Source: Buddleja alternifolia (lineage: Eukaryota > Streptophyta > Magnoliopsida > Lamiales > Scrophulariaceae). Taken from it: a stretch of 64,000 bases of DNA. A program made the position numbers and the translations under genes. Positions 11,772 through 24,813 of the stretch are shown here, piece by piece. Each line of letters begins with the position of its first letter. The stretch's first letter is position 1. The notes under the pieces are model-generated. The model did not search any database and had not been told where the DNA came from. It saw only the letters and a program-made list of their open reading frames with translations. The stretch is taken from positions 20,320,568 to 20,384,567 of the forward strand of contig CM033400.1 in the NCBI GenBank assembly GCA_019426215.1, read 5' to 3'.

Positions 11772-12743
11772 TTATGGAGAAGTGAATGAAGAGTTTCACT
11801 ACTAGTGCAAGATTGATAGAGCACTTTCAGTTTGAGGATGGTTTGGTTGCTACTAGTGATATAAATATTTTATTTATGAACATACACTTCTTTAGTGTAA
11901 GTAGTTAGGTTATGATTTTTTTTTTATCGACATCCATTTGCTTTTTTGTACAGTTTAGTGTGGATTTGAAGATGAAACATTGCTCTTTTATTCTAGTAGT
12001 GTTGATAAAATATCATTTATCTTTTTTTGTTGGAATGAATGTTGATGATCTTTTATCAACAATACTAAATAAAAGAATCATTTATATTTCTTTTGTGTTG
12101 TTAGATCTAATGTGAGTTGGATGAAAGTTTTTTTTTTTAGGAATATCTTGTATTTATATCACATGTTTGCTATAATTTTATAGTTGGAATTTGTCATTTT
12201 GTTAGTTGATATATGTGAATTGTTCTTCCTCACGATATAGGGTAATTACCTTTTGGATCCATGTCTTTAGAAAAATAGAAAATTATTATTATTTTGCATA
12301 ACATGTAAATTGGAGAGAAAACATATAAAAAATATATTTTCAATGTTAGTAAATAATTAATTTGAAAAAGAATATTAAAAAAGAATAGTTTTTTCCCACA
12401 AACGCGACTGTAGGATTAGATTGTATTTACTACGTTAAGAAATTATAGCAATTATTCAATTATGTAATATATAAAATCTTATTTACTACAAGTAGACATG
12501 GAAAAAGTTAGTAGTGCATTTGACTAATTTTTACCACGCAATAGATATGTCGTTAATAACCTAATTTTGTAGCAAAAGTTAATTACTACACCTGAATGGG
12601 CATAACTAAGTTTTTACCTCAGCTGGAATGCCTGCGCTTCAAAAAGCGTAGCACAAGCATAGTTAAAACCTTTTTACCACATTTTTTCTTTTATTTACTA
12701 TGTTTTTCTCATCGAAGTAAAAAACATGTTTTTTTTTGTAGTG
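11772..12743 (+). mobile_element. Right-hand end of a CACTA element
   Basis: AT-rich non-coding DNA that ends TTTTTTTGTAGTG at 12731-12743. On the other strand this begins CACTACAAAAAA, a standard CACTA terminus. Several TTACTAC strings in the last 350 bp could be subterminal binding repeats. The bases after the end match a Sirevirus LTR, which fixes the border. The matching left terminus was not found, so the element may be truncated on the left. Confidence 0.55.
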
Positions 12744-13190
12744 AGTGCTTATCACATTTAATGCCCTTATCAGCATTTAATGCTCGTTGGACATTAATGC
12801 TCTAACAATATTGCATTTCACTCCTTGTGGACTTAGGAATATATTCGGGTGAAATATGTCTTGATAGACGCCCATCCAACCTTGAATAATCCTTGGGCTT
12901 ATATCTTTACATCGATGTTTGGAGTAGCTTTGACGCTCAGATATTCACTTAGAGATCTTCATCTTCATTTAGACTTCAGACGCTTGATCTTCAGAGATAG
13001 ACTCACCCCTAAATATTATCAGACGCTTAGTCTTTCAGATACTTAGCCTAACAATCTACAATAAAAACAAAATAAGCCTTGTACAAATCTAACGCTCAAA
13101 TCCTATACAAAATTTCTAATGAAATTTAAACTTACATAATTTGGGAGCTAATATAAATCCTAATTGTCATCATCAAAACATCTAACAATA
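12744..13190 (-). mobile_element. Sirevirus LTR fragment
   Basis: Diverged match to the first part of the Sirevirus LTR at 54010-54487. Shared strings include CTTATCACATTTAATGC, GACTCACC and the terminal AAACATCTAACA, plus many CGCTT strings. Only the U3-side part is present. The left border is the CACTA terminus, so the CACTA element probably inserted into this older LTR. Confidence 0.65.
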
Positions 13191-14107
13191 AATTTTTTAA
13201 CATATATATCAGAAGCTGTTTCAGTTGTGAAATTAAAATGGGACTTTTGACTGAGGAACAAAGGTTTCAGTTGTTGTCCCAGTCTCTTCAACATGTCTTT
13301 GAGTTGCTTCCAAATGTTTGTTACTGCTTGATTGTCCCTTTGATTTATTGCGTGCATACCAAATGAGTGATGGGTTGATACTACAGTCATGATTATAGCA
13401 ATCAAAGTCCTCCACAATTTCTATCATGTTATCGTGTAATTTATTGATAGTTAATAGTTAATAGTTATTTTATAATAATTAAATAATCATTTAATTAATG
13501 ATTTTGTAATTTACAAAATTTGAAATTATTTATAATTGTTTATTTTTGATGTTTTTGTTTGAAAAATATAATCAGTTGATTTTTTGGTTATCACTACTAT
13601 AATTAACGAAAAATATAATCTATTGCTAGTTATAAGGTATTTAGTTATAATTAAATAATTATTTAATTAATGATAACAAGTGTCATCCAACGAAAAACTT
13701 CAATTTAGTTAGATTCATTACATAAACTTCCCTTGTAGTATTATGTAATTACGAATACTTCTAGGAGTATTTTGGTCATATAAAATTTGATCATATATGG
13801 CCAGGTTTGACTAGAGACAAAATGAGATTAAAAAATGAGAGGGGTGAATATGTACTAAGCAGCTTTGACAGGGGAGATTCGTGTAATTTCGAAACTCGAT
13901 TGGTTGTTTTTGGTAATTTGCAGTAAACTGAGGGACTTTTGTTAATTTTCTCAGTTCTTTTCTTTATACCAACAAGTTTACGCACCCCCGCCCCTTGTGC
14001 AAGTAAACCGGAATTCTGTGTAGAAGGCAAAGGCAAAGGCAAAGGCAAAGCAAGAGACAGACGGTTCCGCTATACATCCATTTTGCTTACAACAATTCTG
14101 GATCACC
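13191..14107. other. Upstream region of RPN10
   Basis: The minus strand of about 13190-13427 has two short overlapping frames that I do not recognise; they may flank the old LTR insertion. Between 13441 and 13680 an AT-rich string built on TTAAATAATTATTTAATTAATGAT occurs twice, about 190 bp apart. The last 150 bp should hold the RPN10 promoter and 5' leader. No clear TATA box is seen, which is common for proteasome genes. Confidence 0.45.
14024..14050 (+). repeat. (AAAGGC)n repeat in the RPN10 leader
   Basis: About four and a half copies of AAAGGC, ending 58 bases before the start codon. Probably transcribed in the 5' UTR. Confidence 0.8.
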
Positions 14108-17100
14108 ATGGTTCTCGAGGTTTGTCTCCTTTTCTTTTGTGTTTTTCCCTAATTAGGGTTTCTCGATGTTGCTTACTCAAATCTTTTGTATTGATTGATG
14201 AAATAGGCGACAATGATCTGCGTCGACAATTCGGAGTGGATGCGGAATGGCGATTACTCTCCCACTCGATTCCAAGCTCAAGCCGACGCCGTTAATCTTA
14301 TTTGCGGCGCTAAAACTCAGGTATTTTTTTCCCTCTTTCTTTTCTATTATCTCCTCTTTATGATGTTGCTTAGGGTTTCTTTTTCTGTGACTTCTCTGCA
14401 AATGGGAAGATTTTTTTTCTTTTTTTCTTTCAATTATTTTTGTAAGAGTTTGTTGATTGGTTTCATTGTACTGTTCTTCTGTAGTCCAATCCTGAAAATA
14501 CAGTGGGAGTGTTAACAATGGCGGGGAAAGGTGTTCGTGTTCTCGTCACTCCCACTAGTGATCTTGGAAAGATCTTGGCTTGCATGCACGGTACGCTTGA
14601 TACTTGCATCTCTGTGTTATGTTTATCTTAATTTCATACATATTTGTTTTTAAATTGAGAAATGTTAGTGATGCTTAGAAATTAGATTCTCTATAACTGG
14701 TTCAAAGACCTGAACATTGGGTCACATGAGTATCTAGAACGCTTATGTGATGTGATTTTAAAAGGAAATTATGAAGAGAGATTTGGAAATGATCTAGTGT
14801 TCAAACTAGTTAATAATGGTCGGCTTTTATGGATCTAGTTGTGCCATTAACTACGGGGTGGTAATTTTTTTTATTATAAGCGACTGTCTAAGGTTCTTTG
14901 ATTAATGTTTTATGCAGGTCTAGAAATAGGTGGTGAGATGAACTTGGCAGCTGGGATCCAGGTTGCACAGTTGGCCCTCAAGCATCGCCAAAACAAGAAG
15001 CAACAACAAAGAATAATTGTATTTGCAGGAAGGTATAGATCAGTATGACATGCACTAAAGTACTGACCTTCTTCTCTTGTTTTGAGATTTAATTTTATCC
15101 ATTGTTTATTTTCAATGTTTAGTCCTGTCAAATATGACAAGAAGGTGTTAGAGTTGATTGGAAGGAAATTGAAGAAAAATAGTGTGGCGCTTGACATTGT
15201 GAATTTTGGTGAAGAAGATGAAGAAAAAACTGAGAAACTTGAGGCATTGCTTGCTGCAGTAAATAACAATGATAGCAGTCATATTGTTCACGTTCCTCCT
15301 GGTCCAAGTGCCCTTTCTGATGTTCTTATCAGGTTTCGTTTAGAATACAAACTGTGTCTATTCAAATTAAACCTATTATATTATGTTCTTTTTGATATGT
15401 TTCGTTTTACTTCTTTGTAGTACTCCCATCTTTACTGGTGATGGAGAGGGGGGAAGTGGTTTTGCTGCAGCTGCAGCTGCAGCGGCAGCTGGTGGAGTAC
15501 CTGGATATGATTTTGGTGTGGATCCGAATTTGGATCCTGAACTTGCTCTTGCACTTCGAGTTTCAATGGAAGAGGAGAGGGCAAGACAAGAAGCTGCTGC
15601 AAAGAAGGCTGCAGAAGAAGCTGCAAACCAGGACAAGGGAGAAGCGCAGTCCACTTTGCAAGATGCAACTATGGCTGAAAATGTGATTGCTGGCAGTTCT
15701 GAACCTGAAAAGAAGACTCATGACCTAACGGTTTGCTTCCCTTTGCATCGGACTCTCTTTTAGTATCTCTACTGTTTGTATGAAATGGATGATGTTTATA
15801 AGGTGGAACTTTGCTAAGTCCTTTCTTGAAAGTGTTTTCATGTGGTCGTTCAATGACTCTTGATATCTGGTCGAGGACTTCTTTTTTAGTATCTTTGCTT
15901 TTTGTAACAAAGTCAATGATGTTTACAAGATGGGACTTTATTGCAAAGTGTTTCTCGTGTGGTCTTTATGGGACTCTTGGCATCGGGTCCTGGACTTCAA
16001 GCATTCTTGCTCAAGTTGTATAAAGGAACCTCTTTTCATGCTTGACTAAAAGTCAGTTTATGAACTTGTGACACAGGATTTGTAATAACGTAATATTCAA
16101 GAGTAATAAGTATATATGAAGTCTTAAAACATGTATATGTACAATACATGTGTTGTCTTTTGACAGTTGTGGATGATGTGAAGGGGCTATTATACTTGTG
16201 TCTTAGAAACATTTATGAGGTGTTGATATAAGATGTAACATCTTCTTTTATCAGATTTATGTTTGGGTTTTTTATACATCAACGTTATTCTACGGCTTCT
16301 TCCTGGCAGTATGCTGCTGCCCCCAACTTATGTAATGTTTATTCTTCAAGTACTTTTTTTTTTGGTGAATTCAAGTACTGTTTATATTAATATGCATATT
16401 GTATGAAACGGTAGAAGTTTTTGTTTAGATTTTGCAAGATGCTTTTTCTTTTTTGAAAAAATGAGGAGGTAAATAATATGAGAGGCTTTAAAGCAGTCTA
16501 GTCTGAAGACACTGAGGATTAGAGAAGAGGCATGGGGAAGACTTTTTCTGGCTTTCTTCTGAAATTTTGTACTTAAGACATATTCTTTATGCAATTACCT
16601 GTAGAGAGTTACTTGCTGAGCTTGGTGGAACAAGTATGTCAGTGGTACTTAATGGTCCCAAGAAAAGTTGACATGGTCAAGTCTCATTATGTGAACTACA
16701 CTTTGAGAGGATTTCTATTTTTGACACACTTCTTCTACATGCTTCTGCCTTACAATGTTTATCTTTGTCCCCTGTGAATATTAGTCCTAACTCTGTTATG
16801 TGCTGCACTTTGCTGAGAACTTACCTGAATTTCTATACTTCATATCATTTGACTTCTTCTGGATTATCATATATGAATAGTTGATTACAGTTTTACACAC
16901 AATTTATTTCACTTACAGGATGATGAGAGTGCATTGTTACAGCAGGCTCTGGCGATGTCCATGGATGATTCCTCCTCTACTGCTGCTGTGCGGGATACCG
17001 ACATGTCAGATGCATCTGCTGATGATCACGATTTGCAACTTGGTGAGAACTTGTATTAGTTTTCTGGAAGCTCATTTGTTTAAGACCTGTTGCTCGTCGG

Positions 17101-20100
17101 TTAGGGAATTCTAATAGACCTCTTGAGGCATAGTGTTTTGTATGTTTACAATGTAGTTTAAAGTCAAATGTACAAAATGAAAGAACTAAGATAAAAAATA
17201 TGGTCTAATGCTTGGGTTATTTTAACTTTAAAAACCTCTATACTGGCCCTTAATAAGGTTATTGCAGTTAAATTATTAGTAACTTTGGAACGATAAAATT
17301 TCAATGGAGGGAAACTTCTGAAAGGTTGAGGTTTATCTGTGTATCCCAAGAGAGATCTTATATTCTTATTTATGAGTACGATCGGGAAATATGTTGGGAG
17401 GATTCTGTATTATTTGGAGTGAAGTGTATAAGTTTCAGTTTTATGTGCACAAATTTACCTTGAAGGTTTGAGAAATATTCTCTCTCTCATAAGACAATTG
17501 CTGAAACTGATTCCTTGTCACATTTGTAATATTGTGGCAAATCCCATGGTTAGGCTTTAGATGTGGTATTTCTGCTGGACGTTGAGTTGCACCAACTTTG
17601 GGCCTTACTTTCTTCTTGGGCTTTTACATCTTCATCTCCTCCTTAAGATAGTTTTTAGAGAGTCAACGTCATAAGGTACACAGATATGCGGGTTCGTGGA
17701 TTGTCTCGTATAAGGGATAAACACGTAGTTCACATCCTTATGCTTCAATACGGTGACCCTCTTCACCTATTGGGAACTGTTCAATGTACAGGGGGGTTTA
17801 TGCATGGAGTCAGGCAATATGTCCTACTTGTTGGCTGTACCTTGGATCATCGAGTTGTAGGCTTGTAGCCCCTATTTATATGCAATTTCTCCGAAAATAG
17901 CCCTCCTACATCCACCGGGGGATGGGGGGTGGCTCGGCAGTCGATGTGAGCCCTTCTCTTTTCTTAAAAGCCTTTCAAATGAGGGCATATACCACCTACC
18001 TCGATTATAATGCAGGATCAGTGTGCAGTTTTTAAAAGTCTAGCCACTAATTGCATCCTTGTTGGCCACTCTTGCATGTATGACTTCTGTCATAACAGCT
18101 TCGCCGTGTCTGCTGTGTCCCAGTGAGTAGTCTCTGCATCTGTCAACTTTTATATGGCTCTTCCGGGCCCACCTTGTGTGCACCATGTCATCCTTACCCA
18201 AAGCTGTCCATTTTTCTCCCAAAGGTGAAATACAATGTCCAATTGCACCTAGATCTGCTTAGTTTGGTAGAATTAATGTAAGACCTTTCTGGATTTTAGT
18301 TATCACCTTTCCTTCCAAGGACAATCCCACCATTATTTAGCACTTAAGTACCTTGTTATTACTAGTCATATGAACCTTGGTTACACTTATATACCCAAGG
18401 CTGAGCCATTAGTCTGATTGCCACAGTTTGGGCTATTACAGATTCCCCTCTGAAACTAAAACACATGGGGTGGACACTCAGATCAAAAAGATACAAAAGT
18501 TTTTGACAGAGCTGATGTTGCTCATTTTAGATTTTTAACTTACCAAATGGTTCTGTGTTCGTTGTCAACTTCCATACATCTTTCGTGTTTCAACAGCTCT
18601 ACTTTACCTTTTTGGAGAATTAAACATTTTAAAAACATGGAATCTGTGGACGGTGTGTTTGTATAGAATTGGGAAATGAAAGTAGATTAATCACTGTGCG
18701 GACATGTTTTCCAGTTTTGAATTGGTCTTTCTCCAATTCCAGCTGTAAGCTTCAGAATGTGTGTAAACAAACAATACACAAAGAGTGCGTTTCATTTTTC
18801 TAAAGGTGTTGTTCTTTGTAGGTATTTCCTTGTTTTGATTGGCTATTCTATTAATTTGTTTTATTAGACGGTGTTGAGTGTGTTATGGCCCCCTGTTTTA
18901 CTGTTATCTCGCGTTGACTCATTATTGACTTGCCAAATGTTTTTTGAATGATTTCCGCCTGGCTAATTCTTCTGACACACTTTCTTTGTTGTTGTGCTTG
19001 TAGCCCTTCAATTGTCTGTGCAAGAAAGTGTGCAAGAAAGTGCGGCAGATCAGTCAAACCAGACAGATGTGAATAAGCTGTTGGCAGATGAATCCTTTAT
19101 GTCCTCCATCCTGGCCTCCGTAAGTCTACTATGCTGATATATTTTGTGTTCTTTTTAGTTTCACTGTTTGTGTTTGCATTGGTCAGTGAATACGTAGTAT
19201 CTTAAATAAAATGAAAGAACCCTAAATTTTCACTGGTATTGTTTTATAATCATGGTCAAATTGCTTTAACAGCTTCCAGGAGTTGATCCAAATGATCCAC
19301 ACGTCAAAGAATTGCTTGCTTCCATGCAGAGTCAGTCTGAGGTGAGTTCAGTAGTTGATTCCATTAGAAGTACTTGAATTGTAGATTTGGATTTTATCTA
19401 CTTGTGTAGTCTTCAATTCTCTTCGACAATGCTTTACAACTTCTGTTTATGTGATGAGACTGACTGATGTCAGCTGTAACATTACATTAAATATGAGTTG
19501 ATAGAAATATTATGCACCGATGATTCAGATGAACTCCTTGCTTTATATTGAAATGTTATCTTGATTGTTGAAATTCTAGTCAATGAAAGATATTCTCTGT
19601 TTATAACTAGTCATATTAATATTTGGTACTTTACTATTTTAAATATCTATTAGATCCTTAATTTTTTTAAAATTTACTGTCTGGTTTCCTCTGATGCATT
19701 CCTTTTTCATTTGTGATATGGTTGATGTTGGAAAATATATCGCACATAAACGTTGGAATAATTCTTTTTAGTTTCTTTTCTATATTTTAGGGAAAATTAG
19801 TAAAAACCTTTGAGTTAAACTTTCCTATCTGAAAGCCCATGCTAGACTTTTTAATCCGAAAGACCAATTCCTCCAACTTTTCATTTTAAAAAAACATTAG
19901 TTAGGGTTAATTAACTTTGGAATCTATTTGAGAAATACAAAACAAAAAGTTTTCTATAAAAAAATCAATGATTAATTCTTTACCTAACAAGTTAAGTGTA
20001 GTTTAGTCCAAAAGAATTGTTAACCTTAGCTTGTTTTTTTCAAATGAAAAGTTGGTGGAACGGGTCTTATAGATGGAAAGTATTATCATGAGGTTTTTTG

Positions 20101-20479
20101 GATATAAAAATAAATTTTATGGGGTCTTGTAATTTTCCCTATATTTTCTAATCATAGTCATCGCTTCATTGGAATAACTATAAGAGGATGCAATGCCTAT
20201 TTTTTTTCCCTTAGCTTTGCTCGGGTATCATGAAATAACTGACCACATAATCCTACAGCTCAATTTCTTTTTCAGTAATGGCCAACAAGTTGATATCTAT
20301 AATCATTTCACTCATACTAGCCATATGTTTTGACTGAAGTTTGCTGAAATGGAATTAAGTATTGCCTCACGAGCTCTTTTAGCACATATTTTTGTATCCC
20401 CCTGTTTTATTACTGATACATATGGTTACAGCAGAACAAGGATGAAGACAAGGCTTCGAAAGAAGAGGAAAAGAAGTGA
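14108..20479 (+). CDS. RPN10: 26S proteasome regulatory subunit RPN10 (ubiquitin receptor)
   Basis: Ubiquitin receptor of the 19S regulatory particle, which captures polyubiquitinated proteins for degradation in cytosol and nucleus. Ten exons with GT/AG introns: 14108-14119, 14207-14320, 14485-14590, 14918-15032, 15123-15332, 15421-15730, 16919-17042, 19004-19119, 19273-19341, 20432-20479. They sum to 1,224 nt, an exact frame of 407 residues plus TGA, the normal plant size. The N-terminus [20 protein letters not shown] opens the von Willebrand A domain (about 2-188). Then come an Ala run (201-209) and three ubiquitin-interacting motifs: [16 protein letters not shown] (about 223-238), [15 protein letters not shown] (about 292-306) and [13 protein letters not shown] (about 328-339). 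The tail is Lys/Glu-rich. No break is seen, so the gene should be functional. The first exon holds only four codons. The start is fixed by family match and frame. Confidence 0.97.
15760..16000. repeat. Diverged tandem duplication in RPN10 intron 6
   Basis: Two successive copies of about 120 bp. Each begins TTTTAGTATCT, passes through GATGATGTTTA or CAATGATGTTTA and GTGTGGTC-type strings, and ends GGACTTC. They differ at many sites. It lies wholly in the intron 15731-16918. Confidence 0.6.
19790..20139. mobile_element. 350-bp MITE in RPN10 intron 9
   Basis: Perfect 10-bp inverted ends GGGAAAATTA / TAATTTTCCC, flanked by TATATTTT on both sides (19781-19788 and 20140-20147). No coding capacity. 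The length of the target repeat points to an hAT- or Mutator-type source. The intron keeps its splice sites. Confidence 0.6.
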
Positions 20480-21689
20480 ACATGCGGAGTTAATGTCCAT
20501 TGTCAGGTGTAATTTCAAAAGAAGCAAATCTTTTAATGTGGATATTGTCTCTAAAGAAGTTGTCAATGAGAGGGAGTGTGCCATCAACATCATTGTAGTT
20601 TATTAAGAGAACATGTTGTGAATTGGTCTAGCATAATCTAATGAATTTGAATCTTATTCGTTCTCGAGGTTTATGTAAAATGATGATTTCAATAGATATG
20701 GCATGGGTTACTCAATTGTTCTGTGACATCTTAGTCTGCCTTAAATTGTTGATGAAGGCCTTCTATTTTTAAGAAAATGGTGGTCTCTTTGTTTCTCATT
20801 TCCTGTTTACTTTGATAGCAACGTATTTTCTACTGATGATGCTATAACTAGAGAAGATTTTCTCATTGAGTAAAACTGTGCTGGTCAAATAGTGTACTGA
20901 GATATACATTTGTTGCATGGAAGGGTATCATTTGCTCTGAGACGGATTTTAGCGAGGAAAATGCTAGGTAGATATTTCCTCACTTCAAAGGGATGGCACA
21001 TGGTGTTCTGTTTTCTTTTGATACTTGCTACTTAGCATAGAGTTCTTTATAAGAGCCATTCATTGTGAGTAGAAAGTATGTTTTACCTAGATCTGCTGTA
21101 GCTGAGGTACCTGTCGAACAAGATCTCAGAGTATTTGTTGAAAATTGGAACTATATTGCTTTGGATGGTTTAAATGTATTGTAATCACCAATGTCGATCT
21201 ATTATTTTTGTAATCACCAAAATCGAAGGTCTACTCTAGCAGCGGCCCCGACGTACAAACATCCAATCATCCTCATCCTCGTAATCAACATTTAGCAATT
21301 CAAGTCATTGTATCTTACTCCTGGAATCTTATACAGTACTAGTTGGTTTTGAATGTGAGAACAAATAGCAAATATGAGAACTAGTTCCACACGAGTTAGT
21401 TTATCTTCTTTGGTCAAAAGATTTGTCATTTTATTTACATATGATTGCACATGACATTGACTTGTTTGCTATTCGAGACAGTGAATCGTATGTTGGCAGG
21501 CACCAAACAATTGCTACTTGTCCACTGAGACTGTACTTCGAGGTCGACCGCACCTAAAGAGAAAAAGGTCTAACTACTCTAATGACAAGTCTAGTGTCAC
21601 GAGTACAATTTTCGTGACTTCTCAGGTCTAAGTTCTCACTCTCTAACACCGTGCGCATCTCCAATTGTTCTTCAGACCTAACATCCTGA
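20480..21689. other. 3' flank of RPN10
   Basis: Likely RPN10 3' UTR for the first few hundred bases, then unremarkable spacer. From about 21420 the minus strand may still be degraded retrotransposon internal sequence. No gene is supported. Confidence 0.45.
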
Positions 21690-21694
21690 AAACA

Positions 21695-21952
21695 CTAAAA
21701 AACTAAAGCGTCAAAAGCATCTATTCGAAAACAAGTTTGATCATTAATAGGATATTTTATAGTTCGAAATACATTAAAGACCACTTGCTCATTATTAACT
21801 CGGAGGATGAGCTCCCCTTTTTGTACATCAATTAAAGCTCTACTAGTAGTTAGGAAAGGTCGACCTAAAATAAGGGGAACATCATAGTCTTCCTCCATAT
21901 CAAGAACTATGAAGTCAACTGGGAGTATGAACCTATCTACCTTTACTAACAT
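21695..21952 (-). pseudogene. Retropepsin C-terminal fragment
   Basis: Contains [20 protein letters not shown], matching the protease of the intact Athila at 31.7 kb ([19 protein letters not shown]). The upstream active-site region is broken by stops. It belongs to the old minus-strand Athila-like element. Confidence 0.75.
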
Positions 21953-23288
21953 CCTCTACTACACCTCTTGGGTGTTTAATGGATCTATCAGCTAATTGAA
22001 GAGATACAGTAGTAGGTTTAGCTTCTCATAAGCCTAGCATCTTAAACACTGAGTATGGCATTAAATTTATGCTAGCGCCTAGATCGCACAATACCTTATC
22101 AAAATAAGAACTACCAATAATACAAGGGATAGAAAAACTTCCTAGATCCTTAAGCTTCGGTGGCAGCTTATTTTATAAGATGGCTGAGCATTCCTCAGCT
22201 TAGGTTGACAGTCTCGAACTCCTCTAATTTTCTCTTGTTAGATAGAATATCCTTAAAAAACTTAGCATAACAAGGCATTTGAGCGATCGCATCATCAAAT
22301 GGAATATTAATATGCAATTTTTAAAACATTTCAATGAACTTAGAAAATTGTATATTCATCTCTCTTTGCTTAGCTCTATGAGGGAAAGGAAGGGAGTTCA
22401 AAATAGACTCACCTTTCTTACCTTTGTTGGATGAGGAGTCAATTTTTGTGCTCTCAGTAACAGTATCTTGGGTGTGATCATCTTTAGCCTGCTCATCAGT
22501 TGGACGCAGTACCGATGTCTCCTTATCAATAAGGATGCTCGAGTGAGGATCCTCAAATTACTTTCCTCCTCTAAGAGTTATTGCCTTCACTTCTCTTAGG
22601 TTATTCTGTGTATCATTGGGCAATGCTCCTTGTTGTCGTGCTGAAACATGATTGGCAAGTTGAATCACCTAGGTCTCTAAATTTCGAATACTCGTATCTT
22701 GGTTTGCCATCCTTGTCTCAGCACTAGCTATAAACTTTGCCATCATCTCTTCCAAAGAAGAATTCTTCTCTTGTGGCTGATGAAATCCAGGGGGTGGAGG
22801 TCTTACTGTATTGGAATTTTTGCTCCAGGAAAAATTTGGGTGGTTTCTCCACCCTGGAAACCACCTGGATTAAATGTGGGGGCAAATGGGTTGTTCTGTT
22901 GGCTGGGATTTTCTATATAATTCACATGTTCAACCAAACTTGGTTGAGCGAATGGATTTCCCTACTGACACTCAGTACTATGGTGGCCTCCTCCACATAA
23001 TTCACAAATTACCTACACTTGCACAGCTGAAACGCTCATAGAATCTATCTTTTTGCTTAAAGCCTGAATTTGTGCTGATAATGCCGTGAACGTGTCGATC
23101 TCATGTACACCTGCTTATTTCTTTGTTAACAACCTCTCAGTAGGCCACTAATAGTCATTGGAAGCCATCTCTTCTAACATTTCCATTGCCACTTCTGGTG
23201 TCTTACTCATGATCATTCCACCGGCTACTGCGTCTATCATTTAAAGAGTCGTGGCTATAAGACCTTGATAGAATCTCTGGACTTGCAG

Positions 23289-23945
23289 TCATATAGGAAG
23301 ACCGTGATGTGGGCACTTCCTCAATGAGTCCTTGAACCTTTCCCATGCTTCATATAAAGATTCACCATCAATTTGCCCAAAATTAGTGATCTCATTTCTC
23401 AGTCTTGCTGTCTTGTCTGGAGGGGAAAACTTACTCAAGAACCGTTGTGTCATCTGTTCCCAAGTTGTAATAGAGCCAACTGGAAGAGAGTTTAACCAAG
23501 CTTTCGCCTTGTCCTTGAGAGAAAAATGAAATAATCTGAGGCGAATAGCATCATCTGTGGCTCCATTGTGTTTGAAAGTATGACATATTTCCAAGAAGTT
23601 GGCAATATGTGAGTGGGGATCATCACTCGCCAATCCATAAAACTAAACCGTCTGTTGTATCATTTGGATCACTGCCGGCTTGATCTCAAAAGTGTTGGCC
23701 TGAATAGGTGGCCTGGTGATACTTGTTGTTGTCCCATTAAATGTGGATACCGCATAGTCTCTCATGGCCCATGGTGGATTAGCAGAAGCTGCTGCACCTT
23801 GAACACCATTATTTCCTTGATTTTCCATTACTTTGTCCCGTTGTAGTTTTGCTCTTTGTTCTCTTTTCCTTCTATTAAACTTGTGCTTTATTTCAGGATC
23901 AAATTCCTTGAGTACTTCGTGAGCAGTACGAGGCATGCTCTTCAC
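23289..23945 (-). pseudogene. Gypsy gag fragment of the old Athila-like element
   Basis: Two consecutive frames separated by one in-frame TAG. The N-terminus has a basic RRKREQRAK stretch. The retrotransposon gag domain shows RLRLFHFSLKDKAKAWLNSL and FLSKFSPPDKTARLRNEI, close to the gag of the 27.5-38.6 kb element. Further downstream (about 22990-23010) a CELC...H...C zinc-knuckle-like string can be read, but stops are frequent. Non-functional. Confidence 0.8.
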
Positions 23946-24044
23946 AAAATAAACTGAAAATAATAGAAAATCAAAATAAAATTAGAAAAGAAACAGTTTA
24001 ATCTAAAAATAAGTAATTGGATTTCAATATTACATAAAAATTAG

Positions 24045-24062
24045 TCCCCGGCAACGGCGCCA
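24045..24062 (-). other. Primer binding site of the old Athila-like element (tRNA-Asp type)
   Basis: On the minus strand reads TGGCGCCGTTGCCGGGGA, identical to the site of the young Athila at 29466. It sits six bases inside the LTR end. Confidence 0.85.
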
Positions 24063-24068
24063 AAAACT

Positions 24069-24182
24069 TGATGTGTATTTTCCTAGCAAGTATACTAGAT
24101 CACACAAGTAGTAATATGGATGAAAGTTCGAATATCTTTCCCACAGGGACTGAATTATCTAAGTACTGAAAAATTAATTTAC
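24069..24182 (-). repeat. LTR, 3' piece (old Athila-like element)
   Basis: Ends ACACATCA on the minus strand. Matches the last part of the solo LTR at 61993-63287 (shared TTTCAGTACTTA, CATCCA, ACTTGCTA). It is cut at 24182 by the MITE insertion and continues at 39217. Confidence 0.75.
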
Positions 24183-24615
24183 GACTCCGTTTGTTTGTCA
24201 GTAATGGAATTCAAATTGGGAATCAGATATCTTGTAATCAGATTCCCAGTTATGTGATTCCATAATAGTGTTTGTTTGTGTCTAGATTTTCTTAATGTTT
24301 AGTTCGTGGATATATTTTTTATGTTTTTTTGGAAGAAGTAAGCTTAATTCATGCACATTTCATAAGAAATGAAATTCACATTTGAAAACTTTCATTAAAT
24401 TAACCTTATTTTTACATTAGTTTATTTGTATATGTTGTGTCACCTAAACTTGTGAAATTTTTATATTAAAAAAGTTAATATATTTTGATACTAACTGTAA
24501 TATTATACGCATAATTAATATTTAAATACTAACTATTAAAATAATAAATTAATTTGACTATGACACGTCAAAACAACTAATGGGTTCAAAATGTGAAGTA
24601 CAAACGATAGATTAC

Positions 24616-24651
<36 letters not shown>

Positions 24652-24749
24652 CACATATGTATACACACACACACATATATATTATGTAAAATAAATAAAA
24701 AATTAAACTAAAGTATATGATTATATATATGCATTATACTGTAATATAT

Positions 24750-24813
<64 letters not shown>

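Noticed and set aside
11799..11815. CACTACTAGTGCAAG as the left terminus of the CACTA element
   Set aside because: It lies to the right of the Transposase_24 exons, so it cannot be the left end of the element that carries them. No matching flank repeat.
13160..13427. Two overlapping minus-strand frames near the LTR fragment
   Set aside because: Neither is recognisable, and part of one lies within LTR-derived sequence. Not supported as a gene.
15432..15686. Overlapping frames in the RPN10 Ala-rich exon
   Set aside because: GCA/GCT repeats keep several frames open. The true frame is set by the ubiquitin-interacting motif.
20349..20606. 85-codon open frame overlapping the last RPN10 exon
   Set aside because: Shadow of the exon in another frame. 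The RPN10 frame is fixed by the [15 protein letters not shown] tail and exact exon sum.
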